64,000 nucleotides of DNA from Aporrectodea caliginosa. Its lineage: Eukaryota; Annelida; Clitellata; Crassiclitellata; Lumbricidae. Shown here one piece after another: positions 45,122-64,000 of this stretch (position 1 is the stretch's first letter; the number at the start of each line of letters is the position of its first letter). The notes under the pieces were generated by a model. That model did not search any database, was not told where the DNA came from, and saw only the letters and a program-made list of their open reading frames with translations. Location: contig JACEVL010000006.1 of assembly GCA_020284085.1 (NCBI GenBank), positions 1-64,000 of the forward strand, read 5' to 3'. Position numbers and translations under genes: made by a program.

Positions 45122-46078
45122 CAGTGCGACCACTGCTTGGGATTTTTCCCAAGATCTTGGGAATTTGGGGGTCCCACTTGGGATCTGGGGATTTTGCCTA
45201 ACAATCTTGGGATTTTTCATAAGGTCTACAGACTAGGTTTTACCGTACTTTGCAACAGTGGCAGCGAATCAGATCGTAATCGTAATCGTAAACTCGATAT
45301 TTCTACAGCGCCCACAAAAGCGAAGTCGCGGGAACCAGCTTATTCACAGGCGCTTAACCAAAACAGAATCGATAGGCAGGGGGTCAAAATCCAGAGAGTC
45401 AGGCAGGCAGACAGTCAGACGGCTAAGGTGGATGATGCTTAGAGTTGAAATGGCGAGGAAGGTGAGGGGAAGAGAAGGAATCGGGATAGGATTTGTGAAA
45501 AAGCAGTGTTTTCAGTTTTGAGTGGAAGACCTGTGGAGAGATAGCAAGAGGTGAGGTTTTGGTGAGTTCATAGGATGGATCGGATATTTGTCGTAGCACA
45601 GGCGGGAGTTTGTTCCAAAGAGGCGGGACAGCTATGGCTATGGAACGATTTGCAAATTTAAGCGATGAGGTGACGGAAGGGCGGAGCAGTGTGAGGGTGG
45701 AAGATGAACGGGTTGAACGAAGAGGTTGGACCGAGAACAACTGACGGAGATACGAGGGCTGAGAGGATTGAAGCGTATTGTAGGTGAGAGATAGGACAGA
45801 TTAGAAAAACTCCTTCAGTCTGAAAGACATTTATCATTATTGTAACCTGTAACCATTGTAAATTCAATGTTATGCTCCGGTTTTTTCTTTGCGAGTTCTT
45901 AAGTAGGCATTTCTGTAAAGAATTGTGATTGTTAAAAGTTAAAACGCATTTCATATTAAATTTTCATCACTTCTTTTAACTTTTCGGTAACTTGGGATAT
46001 TTTGGTACACTTTTGGCCAATCTTGGGATTTTTCTGGCAAGAGCTTGGGATTTCCGAAAATGGAGAGTGGTCGCACTG
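45122..46078 (+). mobile_element. hAT-type MITE family 2, split by a LINE insertion
   Basis: TIR CAGTGCGACCACT and AGTGGTCGCACTG. Flanks AAAGTGAT/GAAGTGAT (7 of 8). CTTGGGATT words repeat at both sub-ends. Compared with the uninterrupted copy at 35511-35925 it has an extra 520 bp or so (45275-45796), which is a LINE fragment. Confidence 0.88.
45275..45796 (-). mobile_element. CR1/L2-like LINE, 5'-truncated, inserted in a MITE
   Basis: Minus-strand ORF2 C-terminus with LRPSVTSSLKFANRSIAIAV, PPLWNKLPPVLRQIS and FHSKLKTLLFHKSY. The tail is (GATTAC)-like next to 45275. A CAGAT duplication at 45270-45274 and 45797-45801 marks the insertion site. A related fragment lies at 63665-63845. Confidence 0.85.
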
Positions 46079-46300
46079 GAAGTGATTAAAACAAACGCAA
46101 CTTCTCCTTTGATTATGCCGAAAGTGGGATTATTATGGCCTGATTAGGCTTGCAATTATATATAGGCCCTAGAAAATTTCCGAAACTTCTTGAAAGCGCT
46201 AAAAGTCAAGTTATGAAAGTTTGAATCGCCTCGAGAACAGAATGGCAAATAAATAGCAGGGGAAGAAATCACTTATTTGTTCGGATCTTTTGGGTAAATC

Positions 46301-46430
46301 TTAGACTGAGAGACCTACACATGGCTCGACAAAGAAGAATCATTTTCACAAGATACATTGAAATTTGAGTTCACTTTCGTTGATTTTAACTATTTCTTTT
46401 CCTTAAACGCTCCCATAAATCCTCATGTTC
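46301..46430 (+). repeat. Dispersed repeat pair, copy 2
   Basis: Same segment as 44605-44735 with small indels. The pair lies 1.7 kb apart and brackets the 45122-46078 MITE. Confidence 0.65.
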
Positions 46431-46639
46431 CCGCCATTTGTTGCTACGCATGCGCAGTGGTTAGATTGCTCATCCAGAGGTAGCGGATCTCCGATTTTTT
46501 TAAAGCTAAGGCCTGTCTGACGAATCCATTACGATACTCGCTATTTCCTATTCAGAAAACCCATTATATGTATGAAACAAGAATCACATGGGAGATTAAA
46601 ACTGACAATTATAGTAGGCCTACATTTAGGTGATGGGTG

Positions 46640-46991
46640 ACATGGGTCCCTCTTTTAGGTGGCGTATCTCATAGTTGAGGTGGTGGAACTGAGATCCGGC
46701 GAGGTCCGACTGAATTTAACCACTGCGTCTGCGCTACCATTCTATGAAATACGGCGTCACACGCGACCAATGACCTTGCTGACGGCGAAGTTCAAAGGGA
46801 AATAGAGCGGCGTGGGCGGCACTCTTCAAAAGACCTCAAAGGCGACGTTGTCTTGGTAACGTCGAGCGTTGTAGTAGGCTATCGTCTGATCGGTTATACT
46901 AAACCGTTGCTCAATTAAAGCAGGTGACGTAAGAAGGGGTTTCGCAGTTGGAAAGAATCGAGTGTCGTATGTGTTGGGGTGATCGTCTGCA
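46640..46991 (+). promoter_or_regulatory. Probable ZCCHC24 promoter / 5' UTR region
   Basis: This is GC-richer than the flanks, with several CpGs. It has a CCAAT-type box (GACCAATGA, about 46762), a GC box (GTGGGCGGC, about 46809) and no TATA box at a convincing distance. This suits a TATA-less animal promoter upstream of the exon 1 ATG at 46992. The transcription start cannot be read from sequence alone. Confidence 0.35.
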
Positions 46992-55971
<8,980 letters not shown>

Positions 55972-57400
55972 GGAGGAACAGCTGAGATCATCACAACTGC
56001 ATCTATCCTGCCATCCATCGCCTGTAAATCGCGTTCGTTACAAGTTAATCCTACAGTTAAGTGCTGTTCGAAGAAGTTATACACATCTACTACGTTTGCT
56101 CTTTGCTCAATTGCTCTTCTTATTCCAATATATACAGCTGCTTTTTTATATGTTCATTGCGAACAGGTGCGTTTCAGAACTGTTTTAGGACGTACATTAT
56201 CAGGCCTATGTGTACAAGAATCGCAGTTTTAGTTTAAATGATATTCGACTGATTTGAAGTTCATGAATTGAGGTACGTCATACAGTGATCAGTCAATCGC
56301 CGATTTTTAAGATCATACTAAGTCTTAGTATGAGTAGTTTTCCGTTTGCTCAATTGTTCTTAATCCATTAACAGTCGCTGTTTTATCTCTTTATTGTGTT
56401 TAATTGTGTTTCAAAGCTGTTTCTGTAATTAGTACACAAATATGTACATGGATCATGGTAACTTTTGCCTTGAAAGCTGACTGTGCATATTATGATGGTT
56501 TTTGAGTTATTTGCCGATTTTCTTAGTTAATTAGGCCATGCGTACTGTGAAGTGAATGGATACAATTTTTATTAACGGTTCTTCAGAAGTTCATGATTTC
56601 AACAATTGTATGTGCGAGTGAATTTTGTGCAGCAGGAATTGTTTCATGAATTGCATTAATTTAGGATTTATTTGGCATGAAATATGCATTTTTAAAGATT
56701 GAATTCAAGCTATGAGAAGGAACTTCGCTCGTATACGCAGTTTGTTTTCTGCCTCGTTCGATTGTTTGTTCTGAATACGTAATGCATTAGAATTAATGAG
56801 TTTAAATTTGTTCGACTGTCGCTGTTTTATTAGTTGTATGTGATAATTGGCAGAAATATTCACTGGTGTTAGTTGTGTGATACTCTGTGATGAAATGTGC
56901 GGAGAGAGAGATTGAATTGTTGCAAAGGTTGACAGGAAAACTGAAAATTCTTAATTATGATGTTTAAAACTGTGCTGTTACTTCTTTAATTGAACGTCTT
57001 ATGATTATAGCGGTTGCTGCTGTAAGATGTATAGTCTTCCTCTGTCAAAGTAAACGGCGGAACCCATCACTTATCGAGTACTTCAGGCTATACACTTCAC
57101 TGAGCTGCATTGACTTGTAGCTGGCCACATCATTGAATTGTATGTATAATGTGTCAGATAGAAAGCCATCGGGTGACCTGGTCACTCCAATACCCACACT
57201 CGATAAAAAGTTGGCAGGTTGCATGTTCGACAAAGACAGCCTTTACATGGCAGGGTGATCAAGTTGATGGAAAGCATCCGTGCTCTGTCATATTAGGAAT
57301 TTAGAACTATCATTGGATTGTAACAAATCGCTATCGCTTACAGCAAACGAATGCCTGAGTTTAGGAGGAGGAATATAGAAAGGGGGAGGAGAAGAAGAAA
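55972..57400. other. ZCCHC24 3' flank, probable 3' UTR
   Basis: No exon, TIR or SINE was recognised. Given the position it probably contains the ZCCHC24 3' UTR, but no single poly(A) signal is convincing. Confidence 0.35.
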
Positions 57401-57550
57401 ATGAAGATCAAAAGACTCTGTGCCGCCACAGAAGATCAAACACCGCCGCCGCAGTTCTCCATGGCGCAGATTATAATATCTACACTGGCTTCCGCCCGAT
57501 CAAAGGAGAGCAACCGCATCAGCTCAGAACCCGGTGAACTCGCTTCTTAA
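57401..57550 (+). CDS. Short ORF, possible first exon of an unidentified gene
   Basis: A 49-codon ORF begins MKIKRLCAATEDQTPPPQFS and ends GELAS-stop. Its base composition is more GC-rich and codon-like than its surroundings, and a purine-rich leader precedes the ATG. A possible donor (CCCG|GTGAAC) lies near its end, so it could be the first exon of a downstream gene beyond the window, or part of a long ZCCHC24 3' UTR. I recognise no family. It sits 1.4 kb downstream of the ZCCHC24 stop on the same strand. Confidence 0.25.
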   Translation: MKIKRLCAATEDQTPPPQFSMAQIIISTLASARSKESNRISSEPGELAS

Positions 57551-58155
57551 GAACTAGATTCTTCTAGAATCTAGATTCTAGAACTTGTAGGCCTATTTTT
57601 AAAGTTCTATATTTTTAATTTCTATATAGGCTAATTAAATCATCAGTTTGGCTAAGGCTAGAGGAAGCGACTTGTTGAGATACATGAAGGCGCTGCTGCA
57701 TTTAATATGCATGTATGCATGCTTATATAAGCTTATATGCTTAGGCGTAATTTTCTGGGAGGGTTCGAGAGGGAACCCGTACGGTCCGTACCCCCACTTT
57801 TTGACTGGTTGGTACCATACCTCCACTTTTCATAGCCTGAAGAAACAATGCCATTGATATTTTCTTGAAGAAAACCCTTCATTTGGGCTCTCAGACTCAA
57901 AACAATTACCGAGCATCATCATCGTAATCTTCAAACTTCTAAAGAGCCTCTAGAAAGCCACGCTCAGGGCACCAGCTTATTGACCAGCGCTGCGTAATTT
58001 GGTACTCCCACTATAGACCAAAGTTACGCCTCTGCTTACATTTATAAATATAGGCCTAAATGCATAAATACATCCACGCATACATACATACATTACACAC
58101 AGTCACACATGTATACATAGATATACATACATATACAATATAAACGGAGTACAAT

Positions 58156-58484
58156 CAGGGCTGTTAAAGGCTTGGTGTTTTGTTTTAAAAAAACAAAAAT
58201 CTGAAAATTTTGGTTTTTACAAATTTCAAAATTATAAATGCCAAAAATGTCGTCTCTTCAACTCTCTTGGAAATTGTTGTTTGGTCTTTGTTAACTTCGT
58301 TTTATGACATTCTACGGTTCTACTGTTCTAGTTAATTTCATTTATATGCATCTGATTAATTTGAATGGTATTATGCTATTTTTATGAGTTTTATGATCCG
58401 AAATAGGAAAATCTCGAAAACAAAAACCAAAAACAAAAAAACCAAAAACCAACTTTTCATTTTGAAAAAGTTTGGTTTTGCACC
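58156..58484 (+). mobile_element. hAT-type MITE family 1, copy 3
   Basis: Left end CAGGGCTGTTAAAGG. The core matches 41619-41919. The right end stops at GCACC, lacking the final CCCTG, and is followed by TACAAT, which also precedes the left end (AGTACAAT). A small deletion removed the right terminus. Confidence 0.8.
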
Positions 58485-58525
58485 TACAATACCAATACAA
58501 TACAATACAACACAACACAATACAA

Positions 58526-58755
58526 CTGGGGCGCGGTGGTATAGGGGTATGTTCGGTGCCTTGCAGCTGGAGGGTTGCGGGTTCGAATCCACCTCAAAGC
58601 CGCCGCGTAGGGACCCTGGGCAAGTCCTTCACTCGCAATTGCTCATGCGCTTCGGCGTGAAACTCCGATTCAGCGTCCGCGCAGTAGTCGGGAGGGCCTC
58701 TGAATAGGCAATCTGGTAGGGGCGCTATAACAAGTGTTCAAATACAATACAATAT
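58526..58755 (+). mobile_element. tRNA-derived SINE, (AATAC)n tail, copy 2
   Basis: Head CTGGGGCGCGGTGGTATAGG, B box GGGTTCGAATCCACC, body CCTGGGCAAGTCCTTCACTC, 3' end GGGGCGCTATAACAAGTGTT and (AATAC)n. The same pentamer run also precedes it (58487-58524). This is the best-preserved copy in the window; partner at 39429-39607. Confidence 0.88.
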
Positions 58756-58960
58756 GCGTACATGCATGCATTCTGACATATTCCAGTTGAGGGCTTGTCA
58801 ATTGAAACAATTGTTTGATTCTTCGTTTAATCAGAGCTGGAATATTTAGCCTTAAATGAAAATCTTCTTTACCCAGGTGTCAGCAATTTCAGTTTGAAAT
58901 TAAATCTGTAGTTTACCCAATCAAAGTCAACGACTGATTACATCGACGCTGATGTCTGTC

Positions 58961-59175
58961 TGTGGCCGATTGGTTAGAGCGCTCGGCCTGTAACGCGGAG
59001 AGTACGGGTTCGAGCCTCGCCCGAGGCAGTGACGGTGTAAGGACCTTGAGCAAGTCCTTAACTCACGGTTGCTCAGCGCCATCGATGCTCTGTCGTGTAT
59101 GGTCGTGTGCGCTGCTGAACATTGGAAGAAGGGCAATATCAAATACAGTTGTATTATCATATTGTATGCAGAGGC
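58961..59175 (+). mobile_element. tRNA-derived SINE, second family
   Basis: Head TGTGGCCGATTGGTTAGAGC with A box, B box GGGTTCGAGCCTCG, then the same body motif GACCTTGAGCAAGTCCTTAA as the 58526 and 20189 SINEs. It can be drawn as a tRNA cloverleaf with anticodon TGT but lacks a matching acceptor stem, so it is not called as a tRNA gene. Confidence 0.8.
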
Positions 59176-59379
59176 CCGGGAAGTGTTTAAAAGTTGTGTG
59201 AGCCAACCTCAGCCACGTACAGATTTGAGGTGGATAAAATTATCCATTACAAACTATGTCACTATCCATTTCCATATACAGCGGCGCCGCTAGGATTTTA
59301 ATTGTGTATACGCACAATCAGCATGCGACCATAGGGGGGTACGGGGTACGAAGAACGAGCGTCCGAACTTTTTAAATTT

Positions 59380-59500
59380 CCACGCTGTAATGGTAGCAGT
59401 TTTAGCAGTCATCTGAACAAAATTGCTCTATAAATTCAGTGCTGGTAGGACCAGCTGTCACTGGTAGCTAAGATGTAGTATGAGTCGTGTTTGATTTTGA
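59380..59500 (+). repeat. Unit related to the inside of the 34241-34989 element
   Basis: TTTCCACGCTGTAATGGTAG then CTGAACAAAATTGCTCTATA and ACCAGCTGTCACT match both units at 34378 and 34552. Confidence 0.7.
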
Positions 59501-60507
59501 CTGAAGACAATACTATATATAGTAGCAAACCAGACATTTATCGAAATTAATATAAAAACTAGAAAATACGTTCAATTTCCAAGAACGCCATAGGCCTAAG
59601 CCTTAAGGTATGAACTTAGCCTATCGCTGACTAGACACAAATAGCAGAAATAGTTAACAAATGGTACACAAACCAAGCAAAAAGGATTCAACTACCGAAT
59701 CGTGAAGCCATGTGGTAATGATGTAGTTTAACTAAAATGTTCAAGGAACAAAACAGTTTGAAATTTGATATTTTTAAAATTTGAAAGATAACACTCGAGA
59801 GAAGCCATTTAGGTGTACAAATAAAATATTTGTACAAATGTCATATTAACAGTATTTTATACTCATTATAATATATATAGTATTATATATTATAATAGTA
59901 GATAATATAATTTGGCTATACCTACCAAAAATCAGGCGCGTAACTAGCATTACGCAATTACGCAACTGCGTAAAGATTTAAACAGCTCTCAAAAACTACA
60001 AACCGTTTAGATTACTTATTGACATCCTAGATTACTATTATTCGTTGAATTTATATTGTGAAGACTTTATTATTGTGAGGTCGGCAAACATTTTCCTTCG
60101 CTGACGCTAAATTATGACTCTGGAAATTTTGTGGCACTTCTGAAATTTCGATCACAGACCGACAGCACGGCAGTTTAAATCATCGTAGGCTAATGTCATA
60201 TGTTCCACGCAATGCCCAGTACATACGTTCGGTGATTCAGAATGTGTGGTCAGTAAACTCGAGACAGTATTGTCGCAGAAATTCGTGCGGGCAAGTTTTA
60301 CACTATATTGCTAGATATGAGCGCAGATATCAGTAGCACAGAAGTGACAGAACAGATATCGGTCTGCTTATTAAAGTTGATGGCGGTAAGAACCCCGGTT
60401 CTCAGAATGTGGTAAAAGAACAATTTACAGCTTTCATCCGAACTCGTGACGCCACTGGCGAAACTACTACGACAATCGTCGAGCAGCAGCTATCTGAGGT
60501 CGGACTC
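59501..60507. other. AT-rich intergenic sequence
   Basis: No gene found. It contains a TA-rich palindromic stretch (59865-59905) and a CAGGCGCGTAACTAG terminus at about 59933 that resembles the end at 63408-63421 (CTGGTTACGCCACTG), but the flanks do not match. Confidence 0.3.
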
Positions 60508-62786
60508 GAAGAGAGAGAATGGAGGAAAGGGAGGAAGAGAGCGCAATGGAGGAACGGGAAGAAGAGAGCGAAATAGGGGTAGGGAGGAAGAGAGCGAAAG
60601 GAGGAGAGGCAGGAAGAGGTGCGAATGGGTGGAAGGGAGGAAGAGAGCAGAAATGGAGGAAAGGGAGGAAGAGAGCAAGTGGAGGGTATGGAGGAAGAGA
60701 GCAAATAAAGAAAAGGGAGGAAGAGAGCAAATGGAGGAAAGGGAGGAAGAGAGCGAAATGGAGGAAAGGGAGGAAGAGAGCGAAATGGAGGATAGGGAGG
60801 AAGAGAGCAAAAATGGAGGAAAGGGAAGAAGAGAGCGAAATGGTGGAAAGGGAGGAAGAGAGCAGAAACAGGAGGAAAGGGAGGAAGAGAGGCAGGAAAT
60901 GGAGGGCAAGAAGGAAAAGAGCGAAATGGAGGAAAAGGGAGGAAGAGAGCGAAATGGAGGGTAGGGTGGGGAGGAAGAGAGCAGAAATGCAAGAAAGGGA
61001 GGAAGAGAGCAGAGTTGGAGGAGGAGGAGGGAGGAAGAGAAGCGAAATGAAAGGGAGGAATAGAGCGAAATGGAGGAAAGGAGGAAGAGAGCAAAATGGA
61101 GGAAAGGGAGTAAGATGGAGGAAATAGAGCAAAGGGTGGAAGAGAGCAGAAATGGAGGAAAGGGAGGAAGAGAGAGAGCGAAATGGAGGAAAGGGAGGAA
61201 GATGGACTGGAGGAAAAGGGAGGAGGTGCGAATGGAGGAAAGGGAGGAGGTGCGAATGGAGGAAAGGGAGGAGGTGAGATTGGAGGAAAGGGAGGAGAGG
61301 AAATGGAGGAAAGGGAGGAGGTGAAAATGGAGGAAAGGGAGGAGGTGAGGAATGAAGGAGGAAAGGGAGGAGGTGCGAATGGAGGAAAGGGAGGAGGTGC
61401 GAATGGAGGAAAGAGGAGGAGGTGAGAATGGAGGAAAGGGAGGAGGTGCGAATGGAAGGAAAGGGAGGAGGGGAGAGTGAAATGGAGTGAAAGGGAGGAG
61501 GTGCGAAAGGAAGAAAGGGAGGAAGGTGCGAATGGAGGAACAGGGAGGAGGAGGTGAGAATGGAGGAAAGGGAGGAGGTGCGAATGGAGGAAAGGGAGGA
61601 GGTGCGAATGGAGGAAAGGGAGGAGGTGAAAATGGAGGAAAGGGAGGAGGTGAAAATGGAGGAAAGGGAGGAGGAGCAGATGCGAATGGAGGAAAAAGAG
61701 GAGGTGCGAATGTAGGAAAGGGAGGAGGTGCGAATGGAGGGAAAGGGAGGAGGTGCGAATGAAGGAAAGGGAGAGAAGAGCGAATGGAGGAAAGGGAGAG
61801 GAGGTGCGAATGGAGGAAAAGGTAGGAGGAGCGCGAATGGAGGAAAGGGAGGAGGTGCGAATGGAGGAAAGGGAGGAGGTGAGAATGGAGGAAAGGAGGA
61901 GGAGCGAATGGAGGAAAGGGAGGAGGTGAAAATGGAGGAAAGGGAGGAGGTGAAAATGGAGGAAGGGAAGGAGGAGGTGCGAATGGAGGAAAGGGAGGAG
62001 GTGAAAATGGAGGAAAGGGAGGAGGAGCGAATGGAGGAAAGGGAGGAGGTGAAAATGGAGGAAAGGGAGGAGGAGCGAATGGAGAAAAGAGGAGGAGGTG
62101 GAGCGAATGGAGGAAAGGGAGGAGGTGAAAATGGAGGAAAGGAGGAGGAGCGAATGGAGGAAAGGGAGGAGGTGAAAATGGAGGAAAGGGAGGAGGTGAA
62201 AATGGAGGAAAGGGAAGGAAGAGCGAATGGAGGAAAGGGAGGAGGAGCAAATGGAGGAAAAGGGAGGAGGTGAAAATGGAGGAAAGGGAGGAGGCGAAAA
62301 TGGAGGAAAGGGAGGAGGTGCGAATGGAGGAAAGGGAGGAGGTGCGAATGGAGGGGAAAGGGAGGAGGTGCGAATGGAGGAAAGGGAGGAGGTGAAAATG
62401 GAGGAAAGGGAGGAGGTGTGAAAATGGAGGAAAGGGAGGAGGTGCGAATGGAGGAAAGGGAGGAGGTGCGAATGGAGGAAAGGGAGGAGGAGCGAATGGA
62501 GGAAAGGGAGGAGGTGCGAATGGAGGAAAGGGAGGAGGAGCGAATGGAGGAAAGGGAGGAGGTGCGAATGGAGGAAAAGGAGGTGGAGGAGGTGAAAATG
62601 GAGGAAAGGGAGGAGGTGAAAATGGAGGAAAGGGAGGAAGAGCGAATGGAGGAAAGGGAGGAAGTGCGAATGGAGGAAAGGGAGGAGGAGCGAATGGAGG
62701 AAAGGGGAGGAGGTGAGAATGGAGGAAAGGGAGGAGGTGCGAATGGAGGAAAGGGAGGAGGTGCAAATGGAGGAAAGGGAGGAGGT
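60508..62786. repeat. 2.3 kb purine-only minisatellite (27-bp then 24-bp units)
   Basis: The plus strand is almost entirely purine. From 60508 to about 61200 the unit is about 27 bp (AATGGAGGAAAGGGAGGAAG plus AGAGCGA). From about 61205 to 62786 it is 24 bp (AATGGAGGAAAGGGAGGAGG plus TGCG). Long ORFs exist in several frames on both strands (Pro/Phe/Ser-rich on minus, Glu/Lys/Gly-rich on plus) simply because both units are multiples of three without stops. Confidence 0.95.
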
Positions 62787-63110
62787 TCTGCCTTATAGTG
62801 AGTGTCCTTTCCTTCTAATCTTGCATGTAGTGCAGCGTGTGGTTTTCGGTCAACTTGCATTCGCTCTATAATATTATGTCGAAACCATCGAAGTCTTCTT
62901 TGAACGACTTTGTCTAGCAGAGTTGTTTCGATCCATATGCTGTCTAATGCCAGCGTTTCTTATTTTCTGAAGTCTTGAAATCTCTGCGATCTTCCGCAGT
63001 AAACTAATTTCTGCTTTAATAATTCTTTTCTTGTCTTGCTTTCGCACTGGCCAACATTCCGACCCGTAGCCTAGAGGCAAATCGGTTGTATCTTCGTCTC
63101 ACATAATTAG
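62787..63110 (-). mobile_element. Non-LTR retrotransposon C-terminal fragment
   Basis: Minus strand reads GYGSECWPVRKQDKKRI, EISLLRKIAEISRLQKIRNA and RRWFRHNIIERM, the typical post-RT tail of endonuclease-reverse transcriptase elements (LRxIxGxSRxDxIRN, RWxGHV). A stop and altered spacing show decay. It directly abuts the purine minisatellite. Confidence 0.75.
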
Positions 63111-63545
63111 CCTAATTATCTTTGTATGTTTTTGGTCTTGGTAGGCCCTAAGTAGTAATAGGATTGCAAGGGGTGTTCAGGCACGAATGAGGAAGCTTTT
63201 CGCCTCGCAAGATATAATTAAAATTATGAAATTATTTAATTTCCCAAAGAACTGATTTAAATTGTTATTACTTTTAACCAAAAAGATGGTATCCAAAATG
63301 CACCATTATACACACCCAAATAAAAAGTTCCTTAATTAGGCCTACAGCCTCTTCCCAGACCCCTCCCCTCAGAGAGGTTGGAATCTGCGTAATTTTTGGG
63401 AAGCTCTGGTTACGCCACTGCTAGATGTGTTAGACTGTTAGTTTACCTAATATTAAAACTAGTACCTAAGTTATTATAATTTTGTAACTTAATAATATTT
63501 CACTTTTTTCATTTGCAATTTTTCGTTTCTTAGCCTTTCAGCGCT

Positions 63546-63584
63546 GTACGCACTTGCGTAAGTGCGTACGTCCAGCGGCGCTGG
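63546..63584. repeat. Two adjacent short palindromes
   Basis: GTACGCACTT-gcgt-AAGTGCGTAC (10-bp arms) is followed at once by CCAGCGGCGCTGG, then a (TA)n tract. Confidence 0.8.
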
Positions 63585-63589
63585 CCTGT

Positions 63590-63593
<4 letters not shown>

Positions 63594-63648
<55 letters not shown>
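63594..63648. repeat. (TA)n microsatellite
   Basis: About 27 uninterrupted TA units. Confidence 0.95.
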
Positions 63649-63651
<3 letters not shown>

Positions 63652-63664
63652 CCCAAACACTCCA

Positions 63665-63845
63665 ATTTTTCCCAGCCCTCCTATAGGCTAGGCCTATTCG
63701 TCAGTTGTTCACAGTCCAACCAACCACGCCGCTCAACCCGCTCTTCTTCCGCCCTAACACTTCCCCGTCCACCATCAGTAACCTCATTGCTAAAATTTAC
63801 AAATCGCTCCACAACCATATCAGTTCTGCCTCTAACATGTAATTG
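63665..63845 (+). mobile_element. CR1/L2-like LINE fragment
   Basis: Plus strand encodes SNQPRRSTRSSSALTLPRPP and TSLLKFTNRSTTISV, homologous to the LINE at 45275-45796, then breaks off. Confidence 0.65.
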
Positions 63846-64000
63846 AATTACGTAGTTGAATTACAAGTTCCGTAATTGTAGTTGTAATTGAATAACATTA
63901 CATTTCAAGTCCAGTAATTGTAATTGTATTTCAATTACAATATTGCATGTAATTTGTAATTGAATGAAGTGTAAATTACGAATTACTTTCATAAGGTCAG

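Noticed and set aside
58961..59035. tRNA gene (anticodon TGT)
   Set aside because: A and B boxes are present, but the acceptor stem does not pair and the sequence runs into a SINE body.
60467..62860. 797-codon minus-strand ORF (Pro/Phe/Ser-rich) and companion ORFs on both strands
   Set aside because: They arise from a stop-free purine minisatellite whose unit is a multiple of three. Several overlapping frames are equally open and there is no domain.
59933..63421. A single 3.5 kb element bounded by CAGGCGCGTAACTAG and CTGGTTACGCCACTG
   Set aside because: The two ends resemble one family, but the flanking 8-mers (CCAAAAAT, CTAGATGT) do not match, so they are more likely two separate remnants.

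Overview
This window looks like nuclear DNA of an invertebrate animal, probably marine. Its genes are split by GT-AG introns, it is AT-rich, and it carries many tRNA-derived SINEs, non-LTR (CR1/L2-like) 3' ends and small DNA transposons. The palindromic word TAGGCCTA/AGGCCT recurs from end to end. The four genes are animal genes (MESD, a DESI-type PPPDE peptidase, ARL16, ZCCHC24). I cannot name the species; an invertebrate deuterostome is a guess. I see no bacterial, organellar or viral genes and no CRISPR array.

Four protein-coding genes can be assembled exon by exon with consistent splice sites and phases. On the minus strand: MESD (3750-7422, five exons, 255 aa, ends in the ER-retention signal REDL), then a large gene (10900-30267) joining a DESI1-like PPPDE deSUMOylase/deubiquitinase domain to a C-terminal helical domain I read as PUL. 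One short exon of that gene is uncertain. On the plus strand: ARL16 (36639-40578, five exons, 173 aa) and ZCCHC24 (46992-55971, four exons, 275 aa). The MESD and DESI-PUL pair diverges from the ARL16 and ZCCHC24 pair around a 6 kb intergenic region. The genes do not form a common pathway; this is ordinary animal gene order.

Most of the remaining sequence is transposon-derived. At least a dozen elements can be delimited to the base by terminal inverted repeats (TIRs) plus target-site duplications (TSDs). Most are hAT-type with 8-bp TSDs: 8335-8698, 12346-12514, 13599-15987, 16924-18262, 27315-28792, 34241-34989, 40579-41523, 41072-41214, 41619-41919, 45122-46078, 48372-48661, 51780-53972. There are also piggyBac-like TTAA elements (27215-29531, 37128-38083) and PIF/Harbinger-like elements with 3-bp TSDs (11468-11922, 16764-19054). 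Several are nested, and for four insertions a second copy of the host repeat in this window preserves the empty site.

The most notable points are these. A hAT insertion has a TSD that contains the ARL16 stop codon, so the transposon is the whole immediate 3' UTR and contains the first AATAAA. The DESI+PUL fusion gene is unusual. An 18-bp minisatellite in ZCCHC24 intron 1 holds about twenty perfect TGACGTCA (CRE) sites. A 2.3 kb purine-only minisatellite is open in several frames on both strands but is not a gene.
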